Assembly (NCBI GenBank): GCA_003170315.1
Contig: PNAH01000020.1
Span: 1 to 44,463, forward strand
Reading direction: 5' to 3'
DNA from: Acidimicrobiaceae bacterium
Lineage (GTDB): Bacteria > Actinomycetota > Acidimicrobiia > Acidimicrobiales > RAAP-2
Length of the DNA stretch: 44,463 nucleotides
In this document: piece after piece, positions 8,647 through 16,649 of the stretch
How positions within the stretch are numbered: the first letter of the stretch is position 1
Layout of the letters: each line of letters starts with the position of its first letter
Notes under the pieces: model-generated
The model's input: only the letters and a program-made list of their open reading frames with translations
What the model was told of the DNA's origin: nothing
Database searches by the model: none
Made by a program: the position numbers and the translations under genes

Positions 8647-9060
8647 TTATGCGACAACGAGGTTGACGCGATTGAACGCGAAGGCGCCATGGTGAACGTA
8701 GACGAGTTGGCAGTTTTCGAGGTACTTCGCGTCGTGAATACGCAGGGCGCGAACGTACCCGACGTCGCCCTTGGCGAGCTGAACGGGCGCTCCGTCGGCG
8801 ATGAGCGACTCCCCCACCCTTCGATAGAACTGAACTGATATTCGTCCTTCCACGACCACCGTCATGTCGTCGCCCGGGTGAAAGTGTGGAGGCTCTTCCG
8901 TGCCGGCGTCCCACCGTTCGAGCATCACTTCAACCCCGTCGGCATTGGTCGGATACGTGGTACGAACGCTAAACCCTGGTGATCCCGGATCGGGAACCAG
9001 ACCGCTCCACACTTCGCTGTTCATCGAGGTCACGTCCTCGGCCACTTCATCATTTTTCAT
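8647..9060 (-). CDS. Single-domain cupin protein
   Basis: This protein of about 137 residues starts at 9060, where AGGGGG lies at good distance; an upstream extension to 9207 has no such support. It carries a cupin motif 1 of the HFHPGDD...VVVEG type and a second strand region with GDVGYVRALRIHDAKY, where the His of motif 2 is visible. The two motifs form a small beta barrel that usually binds one metal ion. Cupins of this size act as isomerases, dioxygenases or sensors; the role here is open. The motif 1 spacing matches ChrR-like or sugar-isomerase-like cupins. Confidence 0.75.
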   Translation of the reverse strand: MKNDEVAEDVTSMNSEVWSGLVPDPGSPGFSVRTTYPTNADGVEVMLERWDAGTEEPPHFHPGDDMTVVVEGRISVQFYRRVGESLIADGAPVQLAKGDVGYVRALRIHDAKYLENCQLVYVHHGAFAFNRVNLVVA

Positions 9061-9395
9061 ACTCGGCCCCCTGTATCCAAACTGGACTCCCCACGACATG
9101 AGGACCGCTCCGAAAGGCTCTCTCGCGCACTGCGACTCATCATACGGGGCGAGTGCCCCGGCGTTCTTCCGACACGACGCACCCGTTGGGATCGAAATGC
9201 TCTCCAATTCCCATCAACGTTCAGAACGTTTACTTTGACATCACGTCATCTCCAAGTGATGATTTGCTACCATCACCCTTGAGCGATGAGGCCCGCCCAC
9301 AAAAACGCCGGTTGATCCGGCTGATGGCATCTACCAGCAAGAAAACCACGCTGGTGGGGCCGGTGCGCCGTTCCCTACCTTGACAGGAGGCAACG

Positions 9396-10613
9396 GTGAA
9401 CGTCTATTACGTAATGGCGATTTGGGTCGGTATGGCCCTGCTCGCCTCATTTTTCAGCATCAAAGTGGGACTCTCGGTGGCGCTGGTGGAGATCCTCATC
9501 GGCGCCGTGGCGGGCAACATCCCGGGACTGCGAGAACACGTCCAACAGACCGATTACACCACACTGCTCGCGGGAATCGGTTCGATCCTGCTCACCTTCC
9601 TCGCCGGCGCCGAAATCGACCCCGTGTCACTCAAGAAGCATTGGAAGGCCAGTCTCTCCATGGGCGCGGTGTCATTCTTGCTGCCTCTCATCGGAGCTTT
9701 TTGCTTCGCGCGCTACGTCTTTGATTGGAACTTTCACGCCTCGGAGATTGCTGGCATCGCTCTCAGCACGACGTCGGTCGCCGTGGTTTACGCCGTCATG
9801 GTCGAGACGGGACTCAACCGTCATGACATCGGCAAGCTCATACTCGCCGCCTGTTTCGTCACCGATTTAGGGACGGTCTTGGCCCTTGGTGGTCTGTTCG
9901 CGAGCTACGACTGGCTCCTGCTCGTCTTCGTCGTCGTGACCACGGTGGTGCTGTTCTTCTTGCCGAGGGCGCTTCGCTGGGTCGTGGCGAACCTGGGCCA
10001 TCGAGTCAGCGAACCCGAGGTGAAGCTGATCATCGTGGTCCTACTCGCCCTCGGAGGGTTGGCGACCGCGGCGGGCAGTGAGGCCGTGCTGCCCGCGTAC
10101 GTGGCGGGCCTCGTGGTGGCGGGCGTCTTCATGAACGACCGCGTCATTCTCGATCGCATTCGAACTATCGCGTTCGCTCTGCTGACGCCGTTCTTCTTCC
10201 TCCGCGCCGGGACGCTCATCTCGGCCTCGACGCTGGTCACGGGCGCGGGTGTAATTGCCACGTTGTTCCTCGTCAAAATGATCACCAAGTTCCTCGGGGT
10301 GTGGCCCACGGCCAAGGCGTTCCGACTGCCCCAGAAGGAGCGCACCTACACGACGCTCCTAATGGCGACCGGACTCACGTTCGGATCGATCTCGGCGCTC
10401 TACGGATTGACGCACCATCTCATCAATGAGTCGCAGTACACGGAACTCGTCACGGTCGTCATACTTTCGGCGTTCGTGCCCACGCTCGTCGCGCAACAGT
10501 TCTTTCGACCCAGTATTCGAATATCGAGTGACCAAGTGGAGGCGCTAGGCGAAGAAGACATCTCGCTTCCTCGTCGCTTTCATCAACGCGACGGCGGCGC
10601 TCCCGAGCCGTAG
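9396..10613 (+). CDS. Cation/proton antiporter (CPA2, KefB-like)
   Basis: This 405-residue membrane protein starts at GTG with a perfect AGGAGG at 9385-9390. About twelve hydrophobic segments fill the sequence. FLAGAEIDP and the TTSVAVVYAVMVETG segment match the membrane core of the monovalent cation:proton antiporter-2 family, and the acidic residue in the former is expected to lie on the ion path. It would exchange Na+ or K+ for H+ across the cytoplasmic membrane. There is no C-terminal TrkA-N/RCK domain, unlike full-length KefB/KefC, so it resembles the shorter NapA-type members. The ion specificity is not visible. Confidence 0.85.
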   Translation: MNVYYVMAIWVGMALLASFFSIKVGLSVALVEILIGAVAGNIPGLREHVQQTDYTTLLAGIGSILLTFLAGAEIDPVSLKKHWKASLSMGAVSFLLPLIGAFCFARYVFDWNFHASEIAGIALSTTSVAVVYAVMVETGLNRHDIGKLILAACFVTDLGTVLALGGLFASYDWLLLVFVVVTTVVLFFLPRALRWVVANLGHRVSEPEVKLIIVVLLALGGLATAAGSEAVLPAYVAGLVVAGVFMNDRVILDRIRTIAFALLTPFFFLRAGTLISASTLVTGAGVIATLFLVKMITKFLGVWPTAKAFRLPQKERTYTTLLMATGLTFGSISALYGLTHHLINESQYTELVTVVILSAFVPTLVAQQFFRPSIRISSDQVEALGEEDISLPRRFHQRDGGAPEP

Positions 10614-10664
10614 TACCGGACGCTCACTCGTACGCCGCCAGCTGATGACTCTTGACGTGGGACT

Positions 10665-11702
10665 TCAAGAAACAATCAGGCACGCCACGAGCGTCACCGC
10701 CGTGACGACCGATCCAACTTTGGTGAACGTCCACACCGAGGGCGACGCGCCTTCTCTCCGGGCGACCTTGAGCCACAGCATGGAAGAGAGTGCGCCGACG
10801 ACGGTGATGTTGGGGCCGAGGTTCAGTCCGAACAGAAGACTGTACGGGTGCGGTGGGAACTTCGCCGACAACATCGCCGCCGCGGGGAGATTATTGATCA
10901 CGTTGGACGAGGCTGCCGCGACACCGGCCGTCTGCCACGTGCCAGCCGTCCCGATCAAGTGCTCCGATAAGTGCCAATAACGAGAGGCGACCGAGACGGC
11001 GGTGGCGAGAACGAAGAGACCGACCACCATCGGAAGATTGGCGCTTCGTACGAGGACCGGCAAAGCGAAGCGGTGGCGAAGGACGATGTCGATCGCGGCG
11101 ACCCCGACCGCGACTCCCAGCACCGCCAGGGCCGGGCGACTGAACACGAGCATCAACACCACGGCCGCGACGACGCCGACGAGGCCCGGTCCGAACGTGA
11201 ACCGTTGCGTGTCCATCTCCTCAGACGAACTCTCCGAAGAGAGATCTCGCCAACGCCACGCCAGCACCACCAACGTCGTGAGCGTCACCGAGAGAATCCA
11301 CGGGACCAACATCGTTCGAGCGAAGGCCGCGCCTTGTACGTTGGACCGCGAGAACACCAGGACGTTGGTGAGATTCGAACCGAGTAGTAGCAACGACGCC
11401 GCGTTGGCCATGAAGATCGAGCCGTAGAGGAACGCCTTCTCATCGACCGCACGGTGCCGCGCCGTTTGCAGCAATACGGGCGTAAGGAAGACGACCGACG
11501 TATCGAGATTCAGCGTCGCCGTCACGACCGCCGCGAGCAGCATCATGGAGGCGAAGAGCACGATCGTACCGCCTCGCAGACGAGAGAGCTTCGAACCGGC
11601 GACCTCGAAGAGACCATCGCTCGAGGCGACGTGTCCGATGAGAAGGAGTCCGACCACCAGGACGAACGGCTCCCAGGTCTGCTGAATCGCCGCCCACAAC
11701 AC
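10665..11702 (-). CDS. ArsB/SLC13-type ion transporter
   Basis: This 345-residue membrane protein has about ten hydrophobic segments. NLDTSVVFLTPVL in the first half and NNLPAAAMLS followed by NLGPNITVVGALSSMLWL in the second half are the paired hairpin-type motifs of the ion transporter superfamily that includes ArsB, NhaD and SLC13 carriers. It could export arsenite or another oxyanion, or import a dicarboxylate. At 345 residues it is shorter than most ArsB proteins (about 425), so an N-terminal segment may be missing. No ars regulator or reductase is next to it, which weakens an arsenic role. It converges on the antiporter with a 51-bp gap. Confidence 0.78.
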   Translation of the reverse strand: MLWAAIQQTWEPFVLVVGLLLIGHVASSDGLFEVAGSKLSRLRGGTIVLFASMMLLAAVVTATLNLDTSVVFLTPVLLQTARHRAVDEKAFLYGSIFMANAASLLLLGSNLTNVLVFSRSNVQGAAFARTMLVPWILSVTLTTLVVLAWRWRDLSSESSSEEMDTQRFTFGPGLVGVVAAVVLMLVFSRPALAVLGVAVGVAAIDIVLRHRFALPVLVRSANLPMVVGLFVLATAVSVASRYWHLSEHLIGTAGTWQTAGVAAASSNVINNLPAAAMLSAKFPPHPYSLLFGLNLGPNITVVGALSSMLWLKVARREGASPSVWTFTKVGSVVTAVTLVACLIVS

Positions 11703-11880
11703 GCTCAGTCGAAACCCCTCTTGGACACGTCATTACCTTACGAGTCGAAGAATGTTCCAGCTTCTGGACTGAATTGCCGTCATTCAGAACGCGCCAGTAC
11801 AAGTCGATGCAGACGAATTACGATGGGCAGACCTGGTCACGGACGTGAACCATCAACTGCCATCAAGAACGGAGCATGGC

Positions 11881-12216
11881 GTGGACGACGATCGAGCTCG
11901 ACTCTTGCTAAGTGCGGAACGATCACGGGTGGAGAACTTGCTCGACGCGGTGAAGGGCGACGGTGAGTCCGATCGTTCGGCCGCCAACCAGCACGGTGAC
12001 ATGAGTGACTCCTCAGAACTTCTCGTCTCCGAAGGCACCGATGACGCCGTGGCCGATGCCCTCACTCGGCGTCTGGCGGCTATCGAACGTGCCGAGCAAC
12101 GGCTCGCCGCAGGGATGTACGGCCGATCGATATCGAGCGGCGAGTCAATCTCGGACGAGCGTCTCGAGGCCGACCCGGCGGCGGAACTTACCTTCGACGA
12201 AGCTCAGAAACTTTGA
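11881..12216 (+). CDS. DksA/TraR-like protein lacking the zinc cysteines
   Basis: This protein of about 111 residues has an N-terminal charged helix pair and the C-terminal region RRLAAIERAEQRLAAGMYG, followed by SISSGESISDERLEADP. This lines up with the DksA/TraR zinc finger, where family members usually read YGxCxxCGxxIxxxRLEAxP. The Cys positions are Ser here, and the distal Cys pair is also absent. The protein would therefore keep the coiled-coil/finger shape without zinc. DksA-type proteins bind in the RNA polymerase secondary channel. Start GTG 11881 is chosen because GGAG lies upstream; an earlier GTG at 11845 is less well supported. Confidence 0.65.
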   Translation: MDDDRARLLLSAERSRVENLLDAVKGDGESDRSAANQHGDMSDSSELLVSEGTDDAVADALTRRLAAIERAEQRLAAGMYGRSISSGESISDERLEADPAAELTFDEAQKL

Positions 12217-12283
12217 GCCATCACCCTCCGGCTTAATCGCGCTGCCCCACCGATCGTCAAAGAAAACTGCTGCGGCGGCGACG

Positions 12284-13018
12284 CTAATTCTTGCGAGCTA
12301 AGTACTCACTGCTCCGTTCAACTAGCCAACGGAACGTGGGATCGGGCTTATCGAGGAGCTCCGGATGCCACTGCACCGCCAGCACGTCATGACCCGGCAG
12401 TTCCAGGGCCTCGACGACGCCGTCGCTCGCCGTGGCCGACACCACCAGATCGTTACCCAGCACCGCGAGCGTTTGGTGATGAAGTGAGTTCACACCGATC
12501 GTTTGCGGATAGAGCGAGGAGAGCAACGAACCGGGCACGACATTGACTTCGTGCGTACGCTCGTGACCGTCGGTGTCCCACTGGGGATGACCGGCGCCGT
12601 CGTCGAGTTCGACGTGTTGGTTCAACGTGCCACCGTAAAATACGTTGGCCAACTGAGCCCCGCGACAGATCGCCAGTACCGGCATCTCGAGGCGACGGGC
12701 TTCGCGAAAGAGCGCCATCTCCCATTCGTCGCGATCCGGTTCGATCGCGCCCAGGTTCTCGTCGGCGTGGTGTCCGTAGCGATCGGGCTCCACGTCCGCT
12801 CCCCCGCTGAGGATCAGTCCGTCGAGTCGCGCCAGCACGCCCGCCACGTCGGCGTCGCGCGTCAGTTCGACGGGCAGTCCTCCGGCCGCGGCGACCGACG
12901 CCGGGTAGTCCGAGAAGTGCAGGTCGAACTTGAGGTCGTACATCGCTTTGGGCACGTTGTTGGCGAGCGCGGAGGCTGGCCAGCGACGGCCCGACATGCC
13001 AATGAGCGGTTTCGTCAT
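12284..13018 (-). CDS. Gamma-glutamyl-gamma-aminobutyrate hydrolase-like (PuuD family)
   Basis: This 244-residue class I glutamine-amidotransferase-fold hydrolase has the nucleophile Cys118 in LAICRGAQ, with His218 and Glu220 in VQWHPE completing the triad. Family members cleave gamma-glutamyl amides such as gamma-glutamyl-GABA; relatives act in aniline and isopropylamine breakdown. The start at 13018 is chosen because GGAGAG lies upstream and the longer version overlaps the divergent P450. The P450 and a glutamine-synthetase-like ligase follow, so hydrolysis of a glutamylated amine is a sensible role here. The actual amide is not known. Confidence 0.85.
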   Translation of the reverse strand: MTKPLIGMSGRRWPASALANNVPKAMYDLKFDLHFSDYPASVAAAGGLPVELTRDADVAGVLARLDGLILSGGADVEPDRYGHHADENLGAIEPDRDEWEMALFREARRLEMPVLAICRGAQLANVFYGGTLNQHVELDDGAGHPQWDTDGHERTHEVNVVPGSLLSSLYPQTIGVNSLHHQTLAVLGNDLVVSATASDGVVEALELPGHDVLAVQWHPELLDKPDPTFRWLVERSSEYLARKN

Positions 13019-13106
13019 CTCTCCATAGTACGAACCAATCGGCCCCGTGGTGTAGCAATGTCGTTTGGCAACGAACGAGTACCCTTTGGGAAACTGAGGA
13101 GGATTC

Positions 13107-14357
13107 ATGTCGCCCGACGCCACGGCCGTCGATATCACGTCCCACGACACTTACGTCGAAGGTATTCCGCACGAGGTCTTCGCCGAAATGCGCGCCTCTG
13201 AACCGGTCGCCTGGACCGAGGGGGCCGACGGGGGCCGGGGCTTTTGGAGTCTCACCAAGTACGACGACGTCCTCTACGCCAGTCGCCACACCGAACTGTT
13301 CTCGAGCCGCCTGGGCATTCGCATGGAGGACATGGACGCCGAAGAGACCGAGGCCCGTCGCACCATGATGGAGATGGACTCGCCCGAACATACCCGCCTT
13401 CGTCGTATCGTGGCTCGCCCTTTCACGCCGCGCGCGGTGGCCGACTACGAGGGTGCCGTGCGCGAGCTCGCCCGCGAAGTCCTCGCGAACCTTAAAGGTA
13501 AGGAGGAATTCGACTTCGTGAAGGACGTCGCTCGAGAGCTCCCGATGAAGATGCTCGGGCGGCTCCTCGGTCTACCGAACGAGGACCTGGACTGGCTCGT
13601 GAGTCGCGGCGACGCCTTGATCGGCAACACCGACCCGGATTTCACGGACTACGTCGTCGACCAGAGCGACACCAGCGCTTACCGGCTCCTACCCTTTCGA
13701 AGTCCGGTCGCCATCGAACTGTTCGAATACGCCCAGCTGGCCCTCGAAGAGCGTCGCGCGACGCCGACCGACGACGTCTTGACGGCGCTGCTCGCGCCCA
13801 CCAAGGACGGCGATACGCTCGACGATCCGACGCTGAAGAACTTCTTCACCTTGATGGTGGCGGCCGGCAACGACACGACGCGCTACACGATGACGGCCGG
13901 CACTCAGGTCTTCATCGAGCGTCCCGAGATCTTCGCCGCGTTGCCCACCATGGACGACACCCAGGTCAAGCTGCTCGTGGACGAAGTCCTGCGCTGGGCG
14001 AGCACGACGATGCACTTTCGTCGCACCGTCGTCGAAGACACGGAACTACGAGGTCAGACCTTGAAGAAAGGGGACAAAATCGTGCTGTGGTACATCTCGG
14101 CGAACTTCGACGAAGAGCAGTTCCCCGATCCCGATGAATTCATGGTGGACCGCACGCCGAACGATCACGTCGCCTTCGGGCTCCATAGTGCTCACCTGTG
14201 CTTGGGCGCCCACCTCGCGCGCTTGGAACTGCGCGTCATGTTCGAAGAGATGGCCAAGGCCTGGTCGAGCATCGCCGCGGCCGGCCCCAGTGAGCGATTC
14301 CGGTCGAACTTCATCAGCGGGACGAAGAAGCTCCCCGTTCGCGTGAACTGGCGCTAG
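13107..14357 (+). CDS. Cytochrome P450
   Basis: This 416-residue soluble bacterial P450 has the I-helix motif AAGNDTTRY (oxygen activation), the E-R pair Glu293-x-x-Arg296 in DEVLRW, and the haem-ligand loop FGLHSAHLCLG with Cys365 as iron ligand. Position C-4, normally Gly in this loop, is Ser361. The layout resembles actinobacterial P450s for steroids, terpenes or aromatic substrates (CYP125-like arrangement of the loop). It needs a ferredoxin and reductase, and none is encoded nearby. It diverges from the PuuD-like gene by 88 bp and ends with a 4-bp overlap against the convergent ligase. The start is supported by GAGGA ahead of ATG 13107. Confidence 0.93.
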   Translation: MSPDATAVDITSHDTYVEGIPHEVFAEMRASEPVAWTEGADGGRGFWSLTKYDDVLYASRHTELFSSRLGIRMEDMDAEETEARRTMMEMDSPEHTRLRRIVARPFTPRAVADYEGAVRELAREVLANLKGKEEFDFVKDVARELPMKMLGRLLGLPNEDLDWLVSRGDALIGNTDPDFTDYVVDQSDTSAYRLLPFRSPVAIELFEYAQLALEERRATPTDDVLTALLAPTKDGDTLDDPTLKNFFTLMVAAGNDTTRYTMTAGTQVFIERPEIFAALPTMDDTQVKLLVDEVLRWASTTMHFRRTVVEDTELRGQTLKKGDKIVLWYISANFDEEQFPDPDEFMVDRTPNDHVAFGLHSAHLCLGAHLARLELRVMFEEMAKAWSSIAAAGPSERFRSNFISGTKKLPVRVNWR

Positions 14358-15643
14358 AGGAACGGCAGATACTCGCGCATCTCCCAATCGGTCGTCGCCC
14401 CGGTGTAGCGCTCCCATTCGCTGCGCTTGACAGCGACGTGCTGGGCGACCAGTTCGGCGCCCACGGCGTCGACGAGGTCCTGATCGGCCTCGAGCGCGTC
14501 GAGGGCCTCGCTGAGTGATGGTGGGACGCCGACCGTGGCGTCAATGGTGTCGAGTCCATTGCCACTCTCTTTCGGACCGAGTGGTGTCTTATTGACGACG
14601 CCCAGTCGCGCGGCCTGCAAGACCGCCGCCATCGCCGTGTGCACCACCGCCGCGCCGTCGGTGAGCCGGTGTTCGAGACGCGATCCCTCGCCGCGATCGG
14701 GCGGTATTCGCACCGTCGCTCCGCGGTGGTCGTAGCCCCAGTTGGCCCAGTAGCCCGACAGCGAGGCCGGTCGCAGCCGCTTGTAGGCGTTGACCGTCGG
14801 CGCACAGAGCCCGGCCAGCGACTGGTGATGTTCGAGCATGCCGGCCACCGCGTGCTGGGCCAGGACCGAGACGCCGTCGTCCTGGTCGGTGTCGAAGATC
14901 GCGTTCTCGTCACCCTCGTTGCGAAACGAGATGTTGAAATGAAGTCCCGAGCCTCCGCGATCCGACAGAGGCTTACCCATGAAGGTCAACAGCAGTCCTT
15001 GACGATGAGCGACCTCTCGAGCCAGGACCTTGAAGAGGAACCCCTCGTCCGCGGCGCGCAGCGCGTCGCTATATCTGAGGGTGAATTCAAATTGCGGCGT
15101 GTCGTATTCGGAGTTGACCGACTCGAGCGGGATCTCGGCCTCACCACAGGCGTCCCAGATGGCGTCGATGAGACCACGGGGATCGACCGAGGGACCGGTG
15201 CCGTAGACGTAGGCGCCGGGCGTGTCGAGTGGTCGCCAGCCACCGTTGTGATCGGGCTCGAAGACGTAGGCCTCGAACTCCATGCCGACGAAGGGGCGGT
15301 AGCCGAGTGATTGCCAGTCGGCGATCGCGCGGCGTAGGGCGTGTCGCGGCGACGGACCGAAGGGTTCGCCGAGGCGCATCAGATCAGCGACCACGACTCG
15401 GGTCCCCGCCTCCCAGCCGGGTCGAATGTCGCTCATCTCGTAAGTGGCGTCGAAGTCCGGCAGACCTTCACTCCAGTGCGAGCCCGGCGTCTCGGGCGTC
15501 ATGCCGCGGTCGTAGCCCAGGGCCCACGTGCCGGTGCAGTGACGTACGCCATTCTCGGCCAGCGCCGCCGGCACGTATTTGCCTCGCGCGAGTCCGAGGT
15601 GATCGGGCCATAACACTCGCAGACGATTGAACTCACTGGACAT
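14354..15643 (-). CDS. Glutamine-synthetase-like gamma-glutamyl-amine ligase
   Basis: This 429-residue protein has the GS catalytic core: the metal-binding GMEFEAYVFE, a NSEYDTPQFEF stretch, the GLHFNISF glutamate-binding His segment, NAYKRLRP and the Arg-rich RGEGSRLEHR. This divergent class contains ligases that attach glutamate to amines (PuuA, GlnA3/GlnA4, IpuC, AtdA1). The neighbouring PuuD-like hydrolase would remove the glutamyl group again. The gene is divergent from the meta-cleavage operon at 15756, and the 112-bp space between them holds an inverted repeat. A role as a normal nitrogen-assimilating GlnA is unlikely because the canonical motifs are altered. The amine substrate cannot be read from the sequence. 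Confidence 0.87.
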   Translation of the reverse strand: MSSEFNRLRVLWPDHLGLARGKYVPAALAENGVRHCTGTWALGYDRGMTPETPGSHWSEGLPDFDATYEMSDIRPGWEAGTRVVVADLMRLGEPFGPSPRHALRRAIADWQSLGYRPFVGMEFEAYVFEPDHNGGWRPLDTPGAYVYGTGPSVDPRGLIDAIWDACGEAEIPLESVNSEYDTPQFEFTLRYSDALRAADEGFLFKVLAREVAHRQGLLLTFMGKPLSDRGGSGLHFNISFRNEGDENAIFDTDQDDGVSVLAQHAVAGMLEHHQSLAGLCAPTVNAYKRLRPASLSGYWANWGYDHRGATVRIPPDRGEGSRLEHRLTDGAAVVHTAMAAVLQAARLGVVNKTPLGPKESGNGLDTIDATVGVPPSLSEALDALEADQDLVDAVGAELVAQHVAVKRSEWERYTGATTDWEMREYLPFL

Positions 15644-15695
15644 CTGGCCCCCTTGGGATACGTTGGGAAAGGTAGCACGCTGGCGAGGAGTAACC

Positions 15696-15715
15696 GACTA
15701 GGCAACTTACTAGTC
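15696..15715. promoter_or_regulatory. Inverted repeat in the divergent ligase/FAH promoter region
   Basis: GACTAG-N8-CTAGTC is a perfect 6-bp inverted repeat in the 112 bp between the ligase start (15643) and the FAH gene start (15756). A MarR gene ends the operon to the right, so it is a plausible MarR operator controlling both directions. This is inference from position and symmetry only. Confidence 0.45.
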
Positions 15716-15755
15716 TGGTCAAGAACGTTTAGATACAAACGACTCCGGGAGCGCA

Positions 15756-16649
15756 GTGGAATTTCGACGAATTCTTCTCGATGGGTACCCCACCGACGTC
15801 GTGCTGGACGGCGACTCGTTGGTGGCCCGCGACGGACGTCGCGTCGAGGCGCGCGACGCCACTCACCTGCCCCCGGTCTCACCCACCAAGATCATCTGTT
15901 GTCACCTCAACCACATTTCGCGGGTGCGTGAATTCGGCGTGGAGCTCCCACCGGCGCCGACGTACTTCCATAAGCCCATCACGGCCCTCAACTCGCACGG
16001 CGGAGCCGTCGTGCGCCCCGCCAACTGTCACTATCTCAACTTCGAAGGCGAGATCGCCATCGTCATCGGGAGAACGGCCCGCAACATCTCTTACGCCGAC
16101 GCTGCGCACTACATCGCGGGTTACACCATCGCCAACGACTTCGGACTGCACGACTTTCGCGACACCGACGCCGGGTCGATGCTCCGCGTCAAGGGGGCCG
16201 ACACGCTCTGTCCCATCGGACCGGGTGTCGTTACCGACTGGGACTTCACCAACAAACGGATGCTCACCCTGGTGGGCGACGAAGTGCGCCAGGACGGATC
16301 GACCGAGGAGATGGCCTGGGACATGCACTATCTGGTCGCCGACATCGCTCGGTTGATCACGTTGGTGCCGGGTGACATCATCCTCTCCGGCACACCGGCC
16401 ATATCGCGTCCGGTCCAGCCCGGCGACGTCGTCTCGGTCGAAGTCGAAGGACTCGGAATGCTCACCAATTACATCGTCGAAGGTCCGACGCCGGTGAGTG
16501 ACGAAATCGGCGCGCAGCCGACGGCCACCGAGCAGGTTCTCTCGACCGCTCTCGGCGCGGAGTGGGAGTATCGCGGACAACGTGGCCCGACGCCCACCAC
16601 TCGAGACGAGTTGCCGTTTCCCCGTATCCATCCCAAGTTCCAGTCATGA
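15756..16649 (+). CDS. Fumarylacetoacetate-hydrolase-family protein (HpcE/HpaG-like)
   Basis: This 297-residue protein has the FAH catalytic fold. NFEGEIAIVIGR supplies the paired acidic metal ligands, YTIANDFGLHDFR and the later GPGVVTDWD match the family core, and LVPGDIILSGTP is the conserved C-terminal strand-loop. In homoprotocatechuate breakdown such enzymes decarboxylate or isomerise the ring-opened acid (HpcE/HpaG). The start at GTG 15756 is chosen because CGGGAG lies at good distance. It is the first gene of a five-gene operon: its last codons overlap the ATG of the aldehyde dehydrogenase (ATGA). Whether it acts as isomerase, decarboxylase or hydrolase cannot be decided from sequence. 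Confidence 0.85.
   Translation: MEFRRILLDGYPTDVVLDGDSLVARDGRRVEARDATHLPPVSPTKIICCHLNHISRVREFGVELPPAPTYFHKPITALNSHGGAVVRPANCHYLNFEGEIAIVIGRTARNISYADAAHYIAGYTIANDFGLHDFRDTDAGSMLRVKGADTLCPIGPGVVTDWDFTNKRMLTLVGDEVRQDGSTEEMAWDMHYLVADIARLITLVPGDIILSGTPAISRPVQPGDVVSVEVEGLGMLTNYIVEGPTPVSDEIGAQPTATEQVLSTALGAEWEYRGQRGPTPTTRDELPFPRIHPKFQS

Noticed and set aside
13107..13150. Longer start (13150) for the PuuD-like gene
   Set aside because: It would overlap the divergent P450 start, and the ATG at 13018 has a clear GGAGAG at good distance.
14314..14913. Long Arg/Ser-rich frame opposite the ligase gene
   Set aside because: It is in another frame of the ligase region and has the composition of a GC-rich antisense shadow without motifs.
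16562..16645. Longer start for the aldehyde dehydrogenase
   Set aside because: The ATG at 16646 overlaps the FAH stop as ATGA and gives the usual length; the upstream extension lies inside FAH coding sequence.
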